Positions 16,392 through 26,946 of a DNA stretch of 64,000 nucleotides are shown here, piece after piece (the first letter of the stretch is position 1; each line of letters starts with the position of its first letter). Origin of the DNA: Enterobacter quasihormaechei. GTDB taxonomy: Bacteria > Pseudomonadota > Gammaproteobacteria > Enterobacterales > Enterobacteriaceae. Under the pieces are notes generated by a model. That model did not search any database. It had not been told where the DNA came from and saw only the letters and a program-made list of their open reading frames with translations. The position numbers were made by a program, and so were the translations under genes. The stretch covers positions 298,980 through 362,979 of the forward strand of contig NZ_SJON01000004.1 in NCBI RefSeq assembly GCF_004331385.1, given 5' to 3'.

Positions 16392-17672
16392 TTAAAGCTT
16401 CGCAAACGCCTTACGCGCCGCGTCGATGGTGTTATTGATATCTTCTTCGCTGTGCGCCACGGACATAAAGCCCGCTTCAAACGCTGACGGGGCCAGGTAT
16501 ACGCCTTCCTCCAGCATCAGGTGGAAGAAGCGTTTGAAGCGTTCCACGTCGCACTTCACCACGTCCTGATAGCAGGTCACGGTTTTCGCTTCGGTGAAGA
16601 AAATCCCGAACATCCCGCCAACGTGGTTCACCACCAGCGGAATACCCGCTTCTTCTGCGGCTTTCAGCAGGCCATTCGCCAGCTGCGTCGTGCGGGCGGT
16701 CAGGGTTTCGTGGATGCCCGGCTGGGCGACTTCGGTCAGACAGGCGAAGCCCGCCGCCATCGCAATCGGGTTACCGGAGAGCGTGCCCGCCTGGTAAACC
16801 GGACCGGTTGGCGCCAGCGCGTCCATCACGTCCTTACGGCCACCAAACGCGCCGACGGGCATGCCGCCGCCGATGATTTTGCCGAGGCAGGTCAAATCCG
16901 GCTCTACGCCGTAATATGACTGCGCGCCCGCCAGTGCCACGCGGAAGCCGGTCATCACTTCATCGATGATCAGCAGCGCGCCAAACTCATCGCACAGCGC
17001 GCGCAGGCCCGGCAGGAAATCTGGCTGCGGTGGAATGCAGTTCATATTGCCCGCCACCGGCTCAACGATAATGCAGGCGATCTCCTGCGGATACTGCTCG
17101 AACGCCGCACGAACGGTGTTCAGATCGTTATAGGTGCAGGTCAGCGTGTGCTTCGCGAAATCAGCCGGTACGCCCGGGGAGTTCGGCTGGCCGAGGGTCA
17201 GCGCGCCGGAACCGGCTTTCACCAGCAGGCAGTCGGCGTGGCCGTGATAACAGCCTTCGAACTTGATGATTTTGTCACGGCCAGTAAAACCGCGCGCCAG
17301 GCGGATAGCGCTCATGGTGGCTTCGGTCCCGGAGTTCACCATACGCACCATGTCCATCGTTGGCACCAGCTCGGTGACCAGCTCCGCCATTTTGACTTCC
17401 ATCTCGGTTGGCGCACCGAAGCTCAGGCCGCGCTGAGCGGCTTCAATCACCGCGTTGCGGATCGCCGGGTGGTTATGCCCCAGCACCATCGGGCCCCAGG
17501 AGCCGACGTAATCGACATAGGCTTTGCCATCCACATCATACAGATACGCGCCGTCCGCACGTTCGATAAACAGCGGGGTGCCGCCCACGCCGGTAAAGGC
17601 GCGCACCGGAGAGTTCACGCCGCCCGGGATTAGCTCGCGGGCTGCACTGTAGAGGTTTTCAGACTTGCTCAT
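16392..17672 (-). CDS. hemL: Glutamate-1-semialdehyde 2,1-aminomutase
   Basis: This cytosolic PLP enzyme converts glutamate-1-semialdehyde to 5-aminolevulinate, the first committed tetrapyrrole precursor of the C5 pathway. The product is 426 aa, the family length, of aminotransferase class III. The PLP lysine is Lys265 in [11 protein letters not shown]. Also conserved are [16 protein letters not shown] and [10 protein letters not shown]. It is transcribed alone and convergently with fhuB. Confidence 0.98.
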   Translation of the reverse strand: MSKSENLYSAARELIPGGVNSPVRAFTGVGGTPLFIERADGAYLYDVDGKAYVDYVGSWGPMVLGHNHPAIRNAVIEAAQRGLSFGAPTEMEVKMAELVTELVPTMDMVRMVNSGTEATMSAIRLARGFTGRDKIIKFEGCYHGHADCLLVKAGSGALTLGQPNSPGVPADFAKHTLTCTYNDLNTVRAAFEQYPQEIACIIVEPVAGNMNCIPPQPDFLPGLRALCDEFGALLIIDEVMTGFRVALAGAQSYYGVEPDLTCLGKIIGGGMPVGAFGGRKDVMDALAPTGPVYQAGTLSGNPIAMAAGFACLTEVAQPGIHETLTARTTQLANGLLKAAEEAGIPLVVNHVGGMFGIFFTEAKTVTCYQDVVKCDVERFKRFFHLMLEEGVYLAPSAFEAGFMSVAHSEEDINNTIDAARKAFAKL

Positions 17673-17849
17673 GGCGTCGTTCCTGGTTCGTAGAAATAAG
17701 TTAAGAGGACTATTCTAAGTGATCCAGAAGAGGTTATAAAATTTTTGCCCCTCAACGGGCTTAACAATTGTTAAGTATTTTTCAAGGGACGAGGGGATTG
17801 TCTCTGGTAGAATCCTTGCGGCCTTTTGTATGACGAAACAGAACAGGTA

Positions 17850-19250
17850 ATGAACGAGAACACGCCTTCTTTTGAACAACAACAATTTACGCGCGCGAAG
17901 CACCGGGTCAGCATCCGGCGGCTGCTCAACCGTGACAAAACCCCGTTAGCCATTCTGCTGGCAGCCGCCGTGGTGGGTACGCTGGCCGGACTGGTGGGCG
18001 TCGCGTTTGAAAAGGCCGTCAACGCGGTGCTCAACTGGCGCATCGGTACCGTTGCCAGCTTTGCGGATCGGGAATGGCTGGTCTGGGTGTTGGCATTTGG
18101 CCTTTCGGCGCTGTTCGCCATGGTGGGGTATTTCCTGGTGCGTAAATTCGCACCTGAAGCCGGCGGTTCGGGGATCCCCGAAATTGAAGGGGCGCTGGAA
18201 GAGCTGCGTCCGGTTCGCTGGTGGCGCGTGCTTCCCGTGAAATTTATCGGCGGGATGGGGACGCTCGGGGCGGGCATGGTGCTGGGGCGCGAAGGGCCAA
18301 CGGTACAGCTGGGCGGCAACGTCGGGAGGATGGTCGGCGACCTGTTCCGCATGCGCAGCGCTGAAGCGCGCCATACGCTGCTGGCGACGGGGGCGGCGGC
18401 GGGGCTGTCTGCCGCGTTTAACGCACCGCTGGCGGGTATCCTGTTCATCATCGAAGAGATGCGCGCCCAGTTCCGCTACAACCTGATCTCCATTAAAGCG
18501 GTGTTTACCGGCGTGATTATGTCGAGCATTGTCTTTCGTCTCTTTAACGGCGAAGGGGCGGTGATTGAGGTTGGCAAGCTGACCAATGCCCCGGTCAATA
18601 CCCTGTGGCTGTATCTGGTTCTTGGAATGATTTTTGGCATCGTCGGCCCGCTTTTCAATACCCTGATTTTACGTGCGCAGGATATGTTTCAGCGCATCCA
18701 TGGCGGAAATACCACGAAATGGGTGCTGGTGGGAGGCCTGCTTGGCGGCGTGTGCGGGATCCTCGGCTTTATCGAACCGAACGCGGCGGGCGGCGGTTTC
18801 GGGCTGATTCCCATTGCCGCGGCGGGGAATTTCAGCGTGGGGCTGCTGCTGTTTATGTTTATCTCGCGGGTGATCACGACCGTGCTGTGCTTCTCCTCCG
18901 GCGCGCCGGGCGGCATTTTTGCCCCGATGCTGGCGCTGGGAACGCTGCTGGGCACGGCGTTTGGCATGGCGGCAGCGGTTGGCTTCCCGGCCTATCATCT
19001 GGATGCGGGGACGTTTGCGGTGGCGGGAATGGGGGCGCTGCTGGCGGCCTCCCTGCGCGCGCCGCTGACCGGGATCGTGCTGGTGCTGGAGATGACCGAC
19101 AATTACCAGCTCATTTTGCCAATGATCATTACCTGCCTTGGCGCGACACTATTAGCCCAATTCCTGGGTGGAAAACCGCTATACTCCACCATTCTTGCCC
19201 GTACCCTGGCAAAACAGGAGGCTGAACAGGCCCTGAAGCAGAATACTTGA
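17850..19250 (+). CDS. clcA: H+/Cl- exchange transporter ClcA
   Basis: This inner-membrane CLC antiporter exchanges two chloride ions for one proton and supports extreme acid resistance. With the start at [10 protein letters not shown] (466 aa) the key residues fall on the E. coli numbers: gating Glu148 in GREGP, proton-relay Glu203 in IIEEMR and chloride-coordinating Tyr445 in GKPLYS. That decides the start over the ATG at 17826. Signature loops GSGIP and [11 protein letters not shown] are intact. The N- and C-terminal tails diverge from E. coli. The gene is divergent from hemL across a 177-bp promoter region. Confidence 0.97.
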   Translation: MNENTPSFEQQQFTRAKHRVSIRRLLNRDKTPLAILLAAAVVGTLAGLVGVAFEKAVNAVLNWRIGTVASFADREWLVWVLAFGLSALFAMVGYFLVRKFAPEAGGSGIPEIEGALEELRPVRWWRVLPVKFIGGMGTLGAGMVLGREGPTVQLGGNVGRMVGDLFRMRSAEARHTLLATGAAAGLSAAFNAPLAGILFIIEEMRAQFRYNLISIKAVFTGVIMSSIVFRLFNGEGAVIEVGKLTNAPVNTLWLYLVLGMIFGIVGPLFNTLILRAQDMFQRIHGGNTTKWVLVGGLLGGVCGILGFIEPNAAGGGFGLIPIAAAGNFSVGLLLFMFISRVITTVLCFSSGAPGGIFAPMLALGTLLGTAFGMAAAVGFPAYHLDAGTFAVAGMGALLAASLRAPLTGIVLVLEMTDNYQLILPMIITCLGATLLAQFLGGKPLYSTILARTLAKQEAEQALKQNT

Positions 19251-19335
19251 ATGAATTACCAGGGTATTAGATAATGACAAAAAGAATTGGGTGATTTTTA
19301 CCCAATAGCAGTCGCAGTATTCATGGGAGCATAAG

Positions 19336-19680
19336 ATGAGTGATGACGTAGCGTTGCCGCTGGAATTTACCGAAGCCGCAGCGAAAAAAGTGAAAACCCT
19401 GATTGCCGACGAGGACAATCCGGACCTTAAACTGCGTGTTTATATTACCGGCGGCGGCTGTAGTGGCTTCCAGTATGGTTTTACCTTTGACGACCAGGTC
19501 AACGATGGTGATATGACTATCGAGAAACAGGGCGTCGCGCTGGTGGTTGACCCGATGAGCCTGCAATATCTTGTGGGCGGTTCAGTGGACTACACTGAAG
19601 GTCTGGAAGGTTCGCGCTTTGTGGTGACGAACCCGAACGCAACCAGCACCTGCGGGTGTGGTTCATCGTTCAGCATTTAA
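19336..19680 (+). CDS. erpA: Iron-sulfur cluster insertion protein ErpA
   Basis: This A-type carrier delivers Fe-S clusters to apoproteins, including the isoprenoid enzyme IspG. It has 114 aa, with the three cluster-binding cysteines Cys42 (GGGCSGF), Cys106 and Cys108 (CGCG) in place. The start has GGAGC upstream. A REP element separates it from convergent yadS. Confidence 0.98.
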   Translation: MSDDVALPLEFTEAAAKKVKTLIADEDNPDLKLRVYITGGGCSGFQYGFTFDDQVNDGDMTIEKQGVALVVDPMSLQYLVGGSVDYTEGLEGSRFVVTNPNATSTCGCGSSFSI

Positions 19681-19695
19681 GCCTGAATGCGGATT

Positions 19696-19727
19696 GTAGG
19701 CCCGGTAAGCGCAGCGCCACCGGGCTT
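19696..19727. repeat. REP element between erpA and yadS
   Basis: GTAGGCCCGGTAAGCG pairs with CGCCACCGGGC around a short loop. It sits between the 3' ends of two convergent genes, the usual REP position. Confidence 0.8.
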
Positions 19728-19738
19728 ATCAACAACCC

Positions 19739-20362
19739 CTACCTTGAATTTTCATCCAGCGCAAACGTCGGCAGCTTCAGGTGCCAGCGTATCGCCGCTA
19801 AACGGATCGCCAGCGTGACCACCATCCCCAGCATCGCCGCGTTTTCCAGCGGGACAGCGAAGGTGTAATACGCCGTGGCGTGAACGATTCCCCCAATGAT
19901 ACAGGCCGTCGCGTAGATCTCCGTTCGCAGGATCATCGGGACTTCTCGCGCCAGAATGTCACGAATAATCCCCCCGCCCACGCCGGTCAGTACGCCCATG
20001 CAGATCGCCACCAGCGGCCCTGTCCCGGCAATAAAGGCTTTGTTGACACCTATGCCCACAAAGACGGCCAGGCCGACGGCGTCCAGCACCGGCAGCACCC
20101 ATTTGGGGAGCCTGCGCGGCTGACGCACCAGCACGATGGTCAGCAGGCAGGTGACCATTGCCACCACCAGGTCCGTCGGATCTTTTACCCAGAATACCGG
20201 GCCGTTTGCCAGCGCCATATCGCGGATCGTTCCGCCGCCTACCGCCGTAACGACGCCGAGCACCAGCACGCCAAAGGGATCCATGCGCAGTTTTCCGGCA
20301 AGCAGAACGCCGGAGATAGCAAAAACGGCTGTGCCAAGAATATCCAGCCAATACACGAGCAT
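19739..20362 (-). CDS. yadS: TRIC/UPF0126-family inner-membrane protein YadS
   Basis: This 207-aa protein has about seven membrane helices and two repeated modules, each with the family signature (AVGGGTIRDMAL near residue 40 and GVGGGIIRDILARE near 127). Prokaryotic relatives form TRIC-type cation channels, and some are linked to glycine transport. The substrate of YadS is not known from sequence. It lies 23 bp after btuF on the same strand and may be cotranscribed with mtnN-btuF. Confidence 0.92.
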   Translation of the reverse strand: MLVYWLDILGTAVFAISGVLLAGKLRMDPFGVLVLGVVTAVGGGTIRDMALANGPVFWVKDPTDLVVAMVTCLLTIVLVRQPRRLPKWVLPVLDAVGLAVFVGIGVNKAFIAGTGPLVAICMGVLTGVGGGIIRDILAREVPMILRTEIYATACIIGGIVHATAYYTFAVPLENAAMLGMVVTLAIRLAAIRWHLKLPTFALDENSR

Positions 20363-20385
20363 CGTTAAATCCTCGAATAGGGTAT

Positions 20386-21195
20386 TTATCTGTTTGAGTG
20401 ACGCTCTGCCAGTTCGGCGCAGAGTTGTTTTGCGGCGAGGATAATACGCGGGCTGGCGCGTTCAAACCAGTCGCTGTTGAGGGCGATCACCGGAATTTTA
20501 AGCTGGTGATGCCAGAATTGTTTAATTTTGGGAATGTCGCTCGCATTTCCGACCACCACGATAGCCTGCGGCTGCCGCGCCAGGACCTGCTCACGGCTGA
20601 CCTGCGGCCACGGCACCCGGCTTTCGGCAAAGATATTTTCACCTCCACAGGTCTCAAGCACCTGATTCTGGATCGAACCTTTCCCGGTAGTGAACAGCGG
20701 CTGGCTGCCAAATTGCAGAAAAACGCGTTGTTTCGGCTGCGTGCCGTACCGGGCTTTTAGCGCGGCAAAATCGTTGAGCATCTGCTGTGCTGCCTGTCCG
20801 GCGCGTTGTGGGGTCGGGCTGAAGGGCGCGAGGTCACGCAGGGCTTGTGCCACCTGTTCGATGCTCACCGCATCCACCCATTTCACGGTTATTCCCAGCG
20901 ATGAGAGCTGGTTCACCTGCCGTTCGGCATTACCGCCGCGCCAGGCAAGGACGAGATCGGGCTTGAGCGCCACAATGCGTTCCAGATTCATTCCCTGCCA
21001 GGTGGCAACCTGTTCGATATGGGCGGCCTGCGGGGGGTAATCGGAAAAGCTGCTCACCGCAACGGGCGTGATCCCCGCGGCAAACGCCAGTTCCGTATTG
21101 GCAGGGGAGAGGGTAATCACCCGCGGCGCGGCGGTGAGCCAGGCCGGGGCGAGCAGAAGCAGGGCGGCCAGCGCCCTGAAGAACACCTTACCCAC
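20386..21195 (-). CDS. btuF: Periplasmic vitamin B12-binding protein BtuF
   Basis: BtuF captures cobalamin after BtuB import and delivers it to BtuCD in the inner membrane. The product is 269 aa with the signal peptide [19 protein letters not shown] and cleavage near LTAA. The start codon is GTG. Conserved body segments are [40 protein letters not shown] and [15 protein letters not shown]. It overlaps the end of mtnN by 8 bp, so the two are translationally coupled. Confidence 0.95.
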   Translation of the reverse strand: MGKVFFRALAALLLLAPAWLTAAPRVITLSPANTELAFAAGITPVAVSSFSDYPPQAAHIEQVATWQGMNLERIVALKPDLVLAWRGGNAERQVNQLSSLGITVKWVDAVSIEQVAQALRDLAPFSPTPQRAGQAAQQMLNDFAALKARYGTQPKQRVFLQFGSQPLFTTGKGSIQNQVLETCGGENIFAESRVPWPQVSREQVLARQPQAIVVVGNASDIPKIKQFWHHQLKIPVIALNSDWFERASPRIILAAKQLCAELAERHSNR

Positions 21196-21886
21196 GCGCC
21201 AGTTTCTGCACCAGGGTTTCCACCATCACGGTGGACTGTTTTGCCGCAACGGCCAGGAATTCGTCGAAGCTGATGTGGGACTGCTGGTCCGCCACGTCAG
21301 AGATCGCGCGAACGACCACGAACGGCACGCTGAAGTTATGGCACACGTGCGCGATAGCCGTGGCTTCCATTTCAACGGCGACAGCCTGCGGGAAGTTATG
21401 ACGGATTTTCGCCAGACCGACAGAGCCGTTGATAAAGGCATCGCCGCTGACGATCAGGCCACGTACCGCGTTGAGGTTCAGCTCGTTGATGCAGCTTTCA
21501 GCGGCGGTAATCAGCTTATCATCCGCCTTAAACCCGGCCGGGCAGCCCGGAAGCTGACCATATTCGTAGCCAAATGCGGTGACGTCTGCATCGTGGTAAC
21601 GCGCTTCGTCTGAAACCACGATATCACCCACTTTCAGCGTTGGCGCCAGACCGCCCGCAGAGCCTGTGTTAATGATAACGTCAGGCTTGCAGCGCTCAAG
21701 CAGCAGGGTCGCGCCCAGGGCCGCTGCAACTTTACCGATGCCTGATTTCAGCAGAGCCACGTCAACGCCGTTCAGCTGGCCGGTGTAGATCTCACAGCCA
21801 CCGAGGGAGAGGGTCTGACGGTTCTCAATTTTGTCACGCAGCAGCGTAACTTCTTCTTCCATTGCACCAATAATGCCGATTTTCAT
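21188..21886 (-). CDS. mtnN: 5'-methylthioadenosine/S-adenosylhomocysteine nucleosidase
   Basis: This cytosolic enzyme hydrolyses methylthioadenosine, S-adenosylhomocysteine and 5'-deoxyadenosine, recycling products of SAM reactions and of autoinducer-2 metabolism. It has 232 aa. Catalytic residues are Glu12 (GAMEEE), the substrate-binding Glu in AVEMEATA (about 174) and the acid Asp in ISDVAD (about 197). It is the first gene of an apparent mtnN-btuF-yadS operon and is divergent from dgt. Confidence 0.98.
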   Translation of the reverse strand: MKIGIIGAMEEEVTLLRDKIENRQTLSLGGCEIYTGQLNGVDVALLKSGIGKVAAALGATLLLERCKPDVIINTGSAGGLAPTLKVGDIVVSDEARYHDADVTAFGYEYGQLPGCPAGFKADDKLITAAESCINELNLNAVRGLIVSGDAFINGSVGLAKIRHNFPQAVAVEMEATAIAHVCHNFSVPFVVVRAISDVADQQSHISFDEFLAVAAKQSTVMVETLVQKLARG

Positions 21887-21968
21887 AGATTTACTCGCGA
21901 TGTGCCTTGTTAAGATGCATAGTCTATCATGCGGTTAAGGGGAAACGCATTCTCACGCGGGGGAGCAC

Positions 21969-23483
21969 ATGGCACCAATCGATTTTCGCACCAAAATTAA
22001 CTGGCACCGACGTTTCCGTTCGCCGCAGGGCGATAAGAGCGAACATGAGATCCTGCGTATTTTCGAAAGCGATCGCGGACGCATCATCAACTCGCCTGCT
22101 ATCCGCCGGTTACAGCAAAAAACCCAGGTTTTCCCGCTGGAGCGTAACGCCGCGGTGCGTACGCGGTTAACGCACTCCATGGAAGTGCAGCAGGTGGGGC
22201 GCTACATTGCAAAAGAGATCCTCAGCCGTCTCAAAGAGCAACGTCTGCTGGAAACCTACGGGCTGGATGAACTGACCGGGCCGTTCGAAAGCATCGTTGA
22301 GATGGCCTGCCTGATGCACGATATCGGCAATCCGCCCTTTGGTCATTTCGGCGAGGCCGCCATCAATGACTGGTTTAAACAGCGGCTTTTTCCCTCTGAC
22401 GCCATAAGCCAGCCGCTTAGCGATGACCGCTGCATGGTCCGCGATTTATGCCTGCGCGAGGGCGAAGAGAGCCTGAACGACCTGCGCCGCAAGGTGCGTC
22501 AGGATCTGTGTCATTTTGAAGGTAACGCGCAGGGTATTCGCCTGGTGCACTCCCTGATGCGCATGAATCTGACCTGGGCGCAGGTGGGCTGCATTCTTAA
22601 ATACACGCGTCCCGCGTGGTGGATGGGGGAAACGCCCGCCACCCATAGCTACCTGATGAAAAAACCGGGCTATTACCTGTCGGAAGAAGCGTACGTTGAA
22701 CGGCTGCGTAAAGAACTTTCGCTAACGCCGAATGGCCGTTTTCCATTGACGTGGATTATGGAAGCCGCCGACGATATTTCCTATTGCGTGGCCGACCTGG
22801 AAGATGCGGTTGAAAAAAGAATATTCAGCGTCGAAGAGCTGTATCAGCATCTTCATGATGCCTGGGGGGAGCATGAAAAAGGGTCTCTGTTTGCGCAGGT
22901 CGTCGAAAATGCGTGGGAGAAATCGCGTTCAAATACCCTGAGCCGCAGCACCGAAGATCAGTTCTTTATGTATTTGCGGGTCAATACGCTGAATAAACTG
23001 GTGCCGTATGCGGCCGCCCGTTTTATTGATAATTTGCCGATGATATTTAGCGGGGAATTTAATCACGCCCTGCTGGAAGATGAGAGCAGTTTTAGTCAGC
23101 TTCTTGAATTATATAAAAACGTGGCGGTTCGCCATGTTTTCAGCCACCCGGATGTCGAACAGCTTGAGCTGCAAGGATACCGGGTTATCAGTGGGTTGCT
23201 GGAGATCTATGGCCCACTGCTCCAGCTGACGGTCGATGAGTTCAGCGAACTGGTAGAAAACGAGCGTGTTCGCCGTTTGCCAATTGAATCTCGCCTCTAT
23301 CAGAAGCTTTCAACCCGTCACAGGCTGGCATACATTGAAGCCGTCAGTAAAATAGATCGCCATTCTTCACAATGGCCGGTTATGGAATATTATTATCGCT
23401 GCCGGCTTATCCAGGACTATATCAGCGGGATGACCGATTTGTATGCCTGGGATGAATACCGCAAGCTGATGGCCGTTGAATAA
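21969..23483 (+). CDS. dgt: dGTP triphosphohydrolase
   Basis: Dgt cleaves dGTP to deoxyguanosine and triphosphate, affecting dNTP balance and mutation rate. The product is 504 aa, like E. coli (505). It is an HD-domain enzyme: the first metal His is His69 in [12 protein letters not shown], and His117-Asp118 are in [16 protein letters not shown]. The C-terminus diverges slightly ([17 protein letters not shown]). The degP control region lies immediately downstream. Confidence 0.97.
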   Translation: MAPIDFRTKINWHRRFRSPQGDKSEHEILRIFESDRGRIINSPAIRRLQQKTQVFPLERNAAVRTRLTHSMEVQQVGRYIAKEILSRLKEQRLLETYGLDELTGPFESIVEMACLMHDIGNPPFGHFGEAAINDWFKQRLFPSDAISQPLSDDRCMVRDLCLREGEESLNDLRRKVRQDLCHFEGNAQGIRLVHSLMRMNLTWAQVGCILKYTRPAWWMGETPATHSYLMKKPGYYLSEEAYVERLRKELSLTPNGRFPLTWIMEAADDISYCVADLEDAVEKRIFSVEELYQHLHDAWGEHEKGSLFAQVVENAWEKSRSNTLSRSTEDQFFMYLRVNTLNKLVPYAAARFIDNLPMIFSGEFNHALLEDESSFSQLLELYKNVAVRHVFSHPDVEQLELQGYRVISGLLEIYGPLLQLTVDEFSELVENERVRRLPIESRLYQKLSTRHRLAYIEAVSKIDRHSSQWPVMEYYYRCRLIQDYISGMTDLYAWDEYRKLMAVE

Positions 23484-23495
23484 GCCATGAGTTTT

Positions 23496-23512
23496 GTAAA
23501 GACGACCAATAA
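23496..23512 (+). promoter_or_regulatory. CpxR site upstream of degP
   Basis: GTAAAGACGACCAATAA matches the CpxR operator of E. coli degP as I remember it (GTAAA followed by an imperfect second half-site). It lies 120 bp before the degP start and 30 bp above the sigma-E -35, consistent with Cpx activation by envelope stress. Confidence 0.65.
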
Positions 23513-23541
23513 ATTTTTACTTTTTCCATAAACTTAATCCC

Positions 23542-23569
23542 GGAACTAAGCGGTATAAAACGAATCTGA
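23542..23569 (+). promoter_or_regulatory. Sigma-E promoter of degP
   Basis: The -35 GGAACT (23542-23547) and -10 TCTGA (23565-23569) have the sigma-E spacing. The whole stretch, including TATAAAACGAATCTGA, is nearly the E. coli degP promoter. RseP, encoded later in this window, releases sigma-E. Confidence 0.85.
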
Positions 23570-23615
23570 GTTACACAGCAATTTTGCGTTATCTGGTAAA
23601 TCGAGATTGAGAAAC

Positions 23616-25052
23616 ATGAAAAAAACCACATTAGCAATGAGTGCACTGGCTCTGAGTTTAGGTTTAGCGCTGTCCCCTCTGGCAGCGACGGCAGCCGAGA
23701 CAGCTTCCTCGGCAGCGACTGCGCAGCAGATGCCAAGCCTGGCCCCGATGCTCGAAAAAGTGATGCCATCGGTGGTGAGTATTAACGTTGAGGGCAGCAC
23801 AACCGTCAATACGCCGCGTATGCCGCGTAATTTCCAGCAGTTCTTCGGCGACAATTCGCCATTCTGCCAGGACGGTTCGCCATTCCAGAGCTCCCCGTTC
23901 TGTCAGGGCGGCGGTGCAGGGGATGACGGCATGGGCGGCGGCCAGCAGCAGAAATTCATGGCACTTGGCTCGGGCGTGATCATTGATGCAGCCAAAGGCT
24001 ACGTGGTGACCAATAACCACGTGGTAGATAATGCGAACGTTATTAAAGTGCAGATGAGCGATGGCCGTAAATTCGATGCGAAAGTGGTCGGTAAAGACCC
24101 GCGCTCCGACATTGCGCTGATTCAAATTCAGGATCCGAAGAACCTGACGGCGATTAAGCTTGCCGATTCTGACGCGCTGCGCGTCGGTGACTACACCGTC
24201 GCCATCGGCAACCCGTTCGGTCTGGGCGAAACCGTGACCTCGGGTATCGTCTCTGCGCTGGGACGCAGTGGCCTGAACGCAGAAAACTATGAAAACTTCA
24301 TCCAGACGGATGCGGCCATTAACCGCGGTAACTCCGGCGGTGCGCTGGTGAACCTGAACGGCGAGCTTATCGGTATCAACACCGCTATCCTCGCACCGGA
24401 CGGTGGCAACATCGGTATCGGCTTCGCTATTCCGAGTAACATGGTGAAAAACCTCACTGCGCAGATGGTCCAGTATGGGCAGGTGAAACGCGGTGAGCTG
24501 GGTATCATGGGTACCGAACTGAACTCAGAGCTGGCGAAGGCGATGAAGGTGGATGCTCAGCGCGGCGCGTTCGTAAGCCAGGTCATGCCGAACTCCTCGG
24601 CGGCGAAGGCCGGTATCAAAGCGGGTGACGTGATTACCTCTCTGAACGGTAAGCCGATCAGCAGCTTTGCCGCCCTGCGTGCGGAAGTCGGTTCTATGCC
24701 AATCGGCAGTAAAGTGACCCTCGGCCTGCTGCGTGAAGGTAAGCCGGTCAACGTGAGCCTGGAACTTCAGCAGAGCAGCCAGAATCAGGTGGATTCCAGC
24801 ACCATCTTCAGCGGTATTGAAGGTGCCGAGATGAGCAACAAAGGGGCAGATAAAGGCGTGGTGGTGAACAACGTGAAAGCGAACTCACCTGCTGCCCGTA
24901 TCGGCCTGAAAAAAGGTGATGTGATCATGGGCGCTAACCAGCAGCCGGTGAAAAACATTGCTGAACTGCGCAAAATTCTCGACAGCAAGCCTTCCGTGCT
25001 GGCGCTGAATATTCAGCGTGGTGATACCTCTATTTATCTCCTGATGCAGTAA
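23616..25052 (+). CDS. degP: Periplasmic serine protease/chaperone DegP
   Basis: DegP degrades or refolds misfolded envelope proteins as cage-like oligomers. It has 478 aa; MKKTTLAMSA is the start, and the ATG 9 bp upstream is rejected by signal-peptide shape. The signal is cleaved after ATA (residue 26). The triad is His135, Asp165 and Ser240 (GNSGGA). Two PDZ domains follow, ending YLLMQ. The LA-loop Cys pair (SPFCQ ... SPFCQGG) is kept. The glycine-rich linker after it (GGAGDDGMGGGQQQ) is four residues longer than in E. coli, which shifts the triad numbers by four. Confidence 0.98.
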   Translation: MKKTTLAMSALALSLGLALSPLAATAAETASSAATAQQMPSLAPMLEKVMPSVVSINVEGSTTVNTPRMPRNFQQFFGDNSPFCQDGSPFQSSPFCQGGGAGDDGMGGGQQQKFMALGSGVIIDAAKGYVVTNNHVVDNANVIKVQMSDGRKFDAKVVGKDPRSDIALIQIQDPKNLTAIKLADSDALRVGDYTVAIGNPFGLGETVTSGIVSALGRSGLNAENYENFIQTDAAINRGNSGGALVNLNGELIGINTAILAPDGGNIGIGFAIPSNMVKNLTAQMVQYGQVKRGELGIMGTELNSELAKAMKVDAQRGAFVSQVMPNSSAAKAGIKAGDVITSLNGKPISSFAALRAEVGSMPIGSKVTLGLLREGKPVNVSLELQQSSQNQVDSSTIFSGIEGAEMSNKGADKGVVVNNVKANSPAARIGLKKGDVIMGANQQPVKNIAELRKILDSKPSVLALNIQRGDTSIYLLMQ

Positions 25053-25060
25053 TCTTCTTA

Positions 25061-25090
25061 AGCCCCTGTTCGCAGGGGCTTTCTCGTTTC
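25061..25090 (+). terminator. Terminator of degP
   Basis: The stem AGCCCCTG / CAGGGGCT with a TTCG loop is followed by a T-rich tail, 8 bp after the stop codon. Confidence 0.8.
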
Positions 25091-25198
25091 TGTGACCTTT
25101 CCCACAACTCCATACATCTCTCTCTGCCTTTGGGCATCTGCACAATGCAGCCTTAGCTGAACTTCCCTATGCTTGAGCTCTGCTCACGGGAGGGTTAT

Positions 25199-26356
25199 AT
25201 GGCTGGCTGGCATCTGGATACCAAAATGGCGCAGGATATCGTGGCGCGAACCATGCGCATCATCGATACCAATATCAACGTAATGGATGCCCGCGGGCGC
25301 ATTATCGGTAGCGGCGATCGTGAGCGTATTGGTGAATTGCACGAAGGCGCGTTGCTGGTGCTCTCTCAGGGGCGCGTGGTCGACATTGACGACGCCGTGG
25401 CGAAACATCTGCACGGGGTCCGTCAGGGGATCAACCTGCCGCTGCGTCTGGAAGGGGAAATTGTTGGCGTTATCGGACTGACCGGCGATCCTGAATCGCT
25501 GCGTAAATACGGCGAGCTGGTCTGCATGACGGCGGAGATGATGCTGGAGCAGTCGCGCCTGATGCACCTGCTTGCCCAGGACAGCCGCCTGCGTGAAGAG
25601 CTGGTGATGAATTTGATCCAGGCGGAGGAGCATACGCCTGCCCTGAGCGAGTGGGCGCAGCGTCTGGGCATTGACCTGAACCAGCCCCGCGTGGTTGCCG
25701 TCATCGAGGTAGATAGCGGTCAGCTTGGCGTAGACAGCGCCATGGTAGAGCTCCAGCAGCTGCAAAACATGCTGGCGACGCCGGAGCGTAACAACCTGGT
25801 GGCGATTGTCTCTTTGACGGAAATGGTGGTGCTTAAGCCTGCGCTTAACCAGTTTGGTCGCTGGGACGCGGAAGATCATCGTCGTCGCGTGGAGCTGCTT
25901 ATCGAGCGCATGAAGGAGAACGGTCAGCTCCGTTTTCGCGTCGCGCTGGGGAATTACTTTACCGGTCCGGGGAGTATCGCCCGTTCATGGCGAACCGCGC
26001 GCACCACCATGATGGTAGGTAAACAGCGCATGCCGGAGAGCCGCAGTTATTTCTATCAGGACTTGATGCTGCCGGTCCTGCTCGACAGCCTGCGCGGTGG
26101 CTGGCAGGCCAACGAGCTGGCGCGTCCGCTGGTGCGTCTGAAAGCAATGGACAACAACGGTCTGCTGCGCCGCACGTTGCAGGCGTGGTTCCGGCATAAC
26201 GTGCAGCCGCTGGCAACGTCAAAAGCGCTGTTTATTCATCGTAATACGCTTGAGTATCGGCTAAACCGCATCTCGGAGCTGACGGGGCTGGATTTGGGGA
26301 ATTTTGACGACCGGCTGCTGCTGTATGTGGCGTTGCAGCTGGATGAGCAGAGATGA
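25199..26356 (+). CDS. cdaR: Sugar-diacid utilisation regulator CdaR
   Basis: This transcriptional activator controls glucarate, galactarate and glycerate catabolism genes in E. coli, none of which is in this window. It has 385 aa from MAGWHLDTKM, which has a GGGAGGG ribosome site; the upstream ATG at 25169 is rejected. The N-terminal diacid-recognition domain (about 1-135) is followed by a middle GGDEF-like region and a PucR-type helix-turn-helix at the C-terminus (LFIHRNTLEYRLNRISELTG). Confidence 0.96.
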   Translation: MAGWHLDTKMAQDIVARTMRIIDTNINVMDARGRIIGSGDRERIGELHEGALLVLSQGRVVDIDDAVAKHLHGVRQGINLPLRLEGEIVGVIGLTGDPESLRKYGELVCMTAEMMLEQSRLMHLLAQDSRLREELVMNLIQAEEHTPALSEWAQRLGIDLNQPRVVAVIEVDSGQLGVDSAMVELQQLQNMLATPERNNLVAIVSLTEMVVLKPALNQFGRWDAEDHRRRVELLIERMKENGQLRFRVALGNYFTGPGSIARSWRTARTTMMVGKQRMPESRSYFYQDLMLPVLLDSLRGGWQANELARPLVRLKAMDNNGLLRRTLQAWFRHNVQPLATSKALFIHRNTLEYRLNRISELTGLDLGNFDDRLLLYVALQLDEQR

Positions 26357-26363
26357 TGCTGTT

Positions 26364-26436
26364 TGCCGGGTGGGGGCTTCGCCTTACCCGGCCTACATGC
26401 GTTCATAGGCCCGGTAAGCGAAGCGCCACCGGGCAA
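26364..26436. repeat. BIME: two REP units in opposite orientation
   Basis: One REP unit (26364-26395, TGCCGGGTGG ... ACCCGGCCTAC) and a second one inverted (26407-26436, TAGGCCCGGTAAGCG ... CCACCGGGCA) are separated by about 11 bp. The pair lies between convergent cdaR and yaeH and is the usual REP-linker-REP mosaic. Confidence 0.85.
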
Positions 26437-26445
26437 TAAAACGGC

Positions 26446-26835
26446 TCATTTGTTACGCGTCAATTTCTCAAGATCTGCTTCAATCTCGCTGATCTTATTG
26501 GTGACGACGCTTTCAAGGTGACGAAGATCGTCAAGGATCTTACGTTTTAAATCGATTTCGCTGCGATCGCGCTGGCAGATCTGATCGAGTTCGTCGATCA
26601 CATAGCGCAGGTTAGGGCTGATTTCCTGTACTTCTTTATATCCCTGACCGATACCGTCAGCGACAACGGTCTTACGCTGGCGTGGGTATTTAAACTTCAC
26701 GCTTTTGGCGAAAAACTCTCCTTTGTCCTTGTGAAAATAGATTTTCAAAATATCGTTATTCGCTTCCTGGCGGAGACTATAACGATCAATTTCATCAGGA
26801 TTGGTAATGCCCAGACTTTTCAGATTATCGTACAT
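26446..26835 (-). CDS. yaeH: UPF0325 family protein YaeH
   Basis: This 129-aa soluble protein is conserved in enterobacteria and its function is unknown. The C-terminal third is charged and probably coiled coil ([34 protein letters not shown]). There is no signal peptide or metal motif. It lies downstream of dapD on the same strand, separated by a terminator. Confidence 0.92.
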   Translation of the reverse strand: MYDNLKSLGITNPDEIDRYSLRQEANNDILKIYFHKDKGEFFAKSVKFKYPRQRKTVVADGIGQGYKEVQEISPNLRYVIDELDQICQRDRSEIDLKRKILDDLRHLESVVTNKISEIEADLEKLTRNK

Positions 26836-26908
26836 AGCGGTACCCTTGATCTCAACATAACCTATGAATAATTAACGAAAAAATCTATTTCCGCCACCTT
26901 CAGATATA

Positions 26909-26936
26909 AAAAAAGCGGGGTTGCCCCCGCTTTTTG
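26909..26936 (-). terminator. Terminator of dapD
   Basis: The GC stem AAAAGCGGGG / CCCCGCTTTTT lies directly after the dapD stop on the minus strand, with a T run in the sense direction. Confidence 0.85.
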
Positions 26937-26946
26937 TTATACCTGA

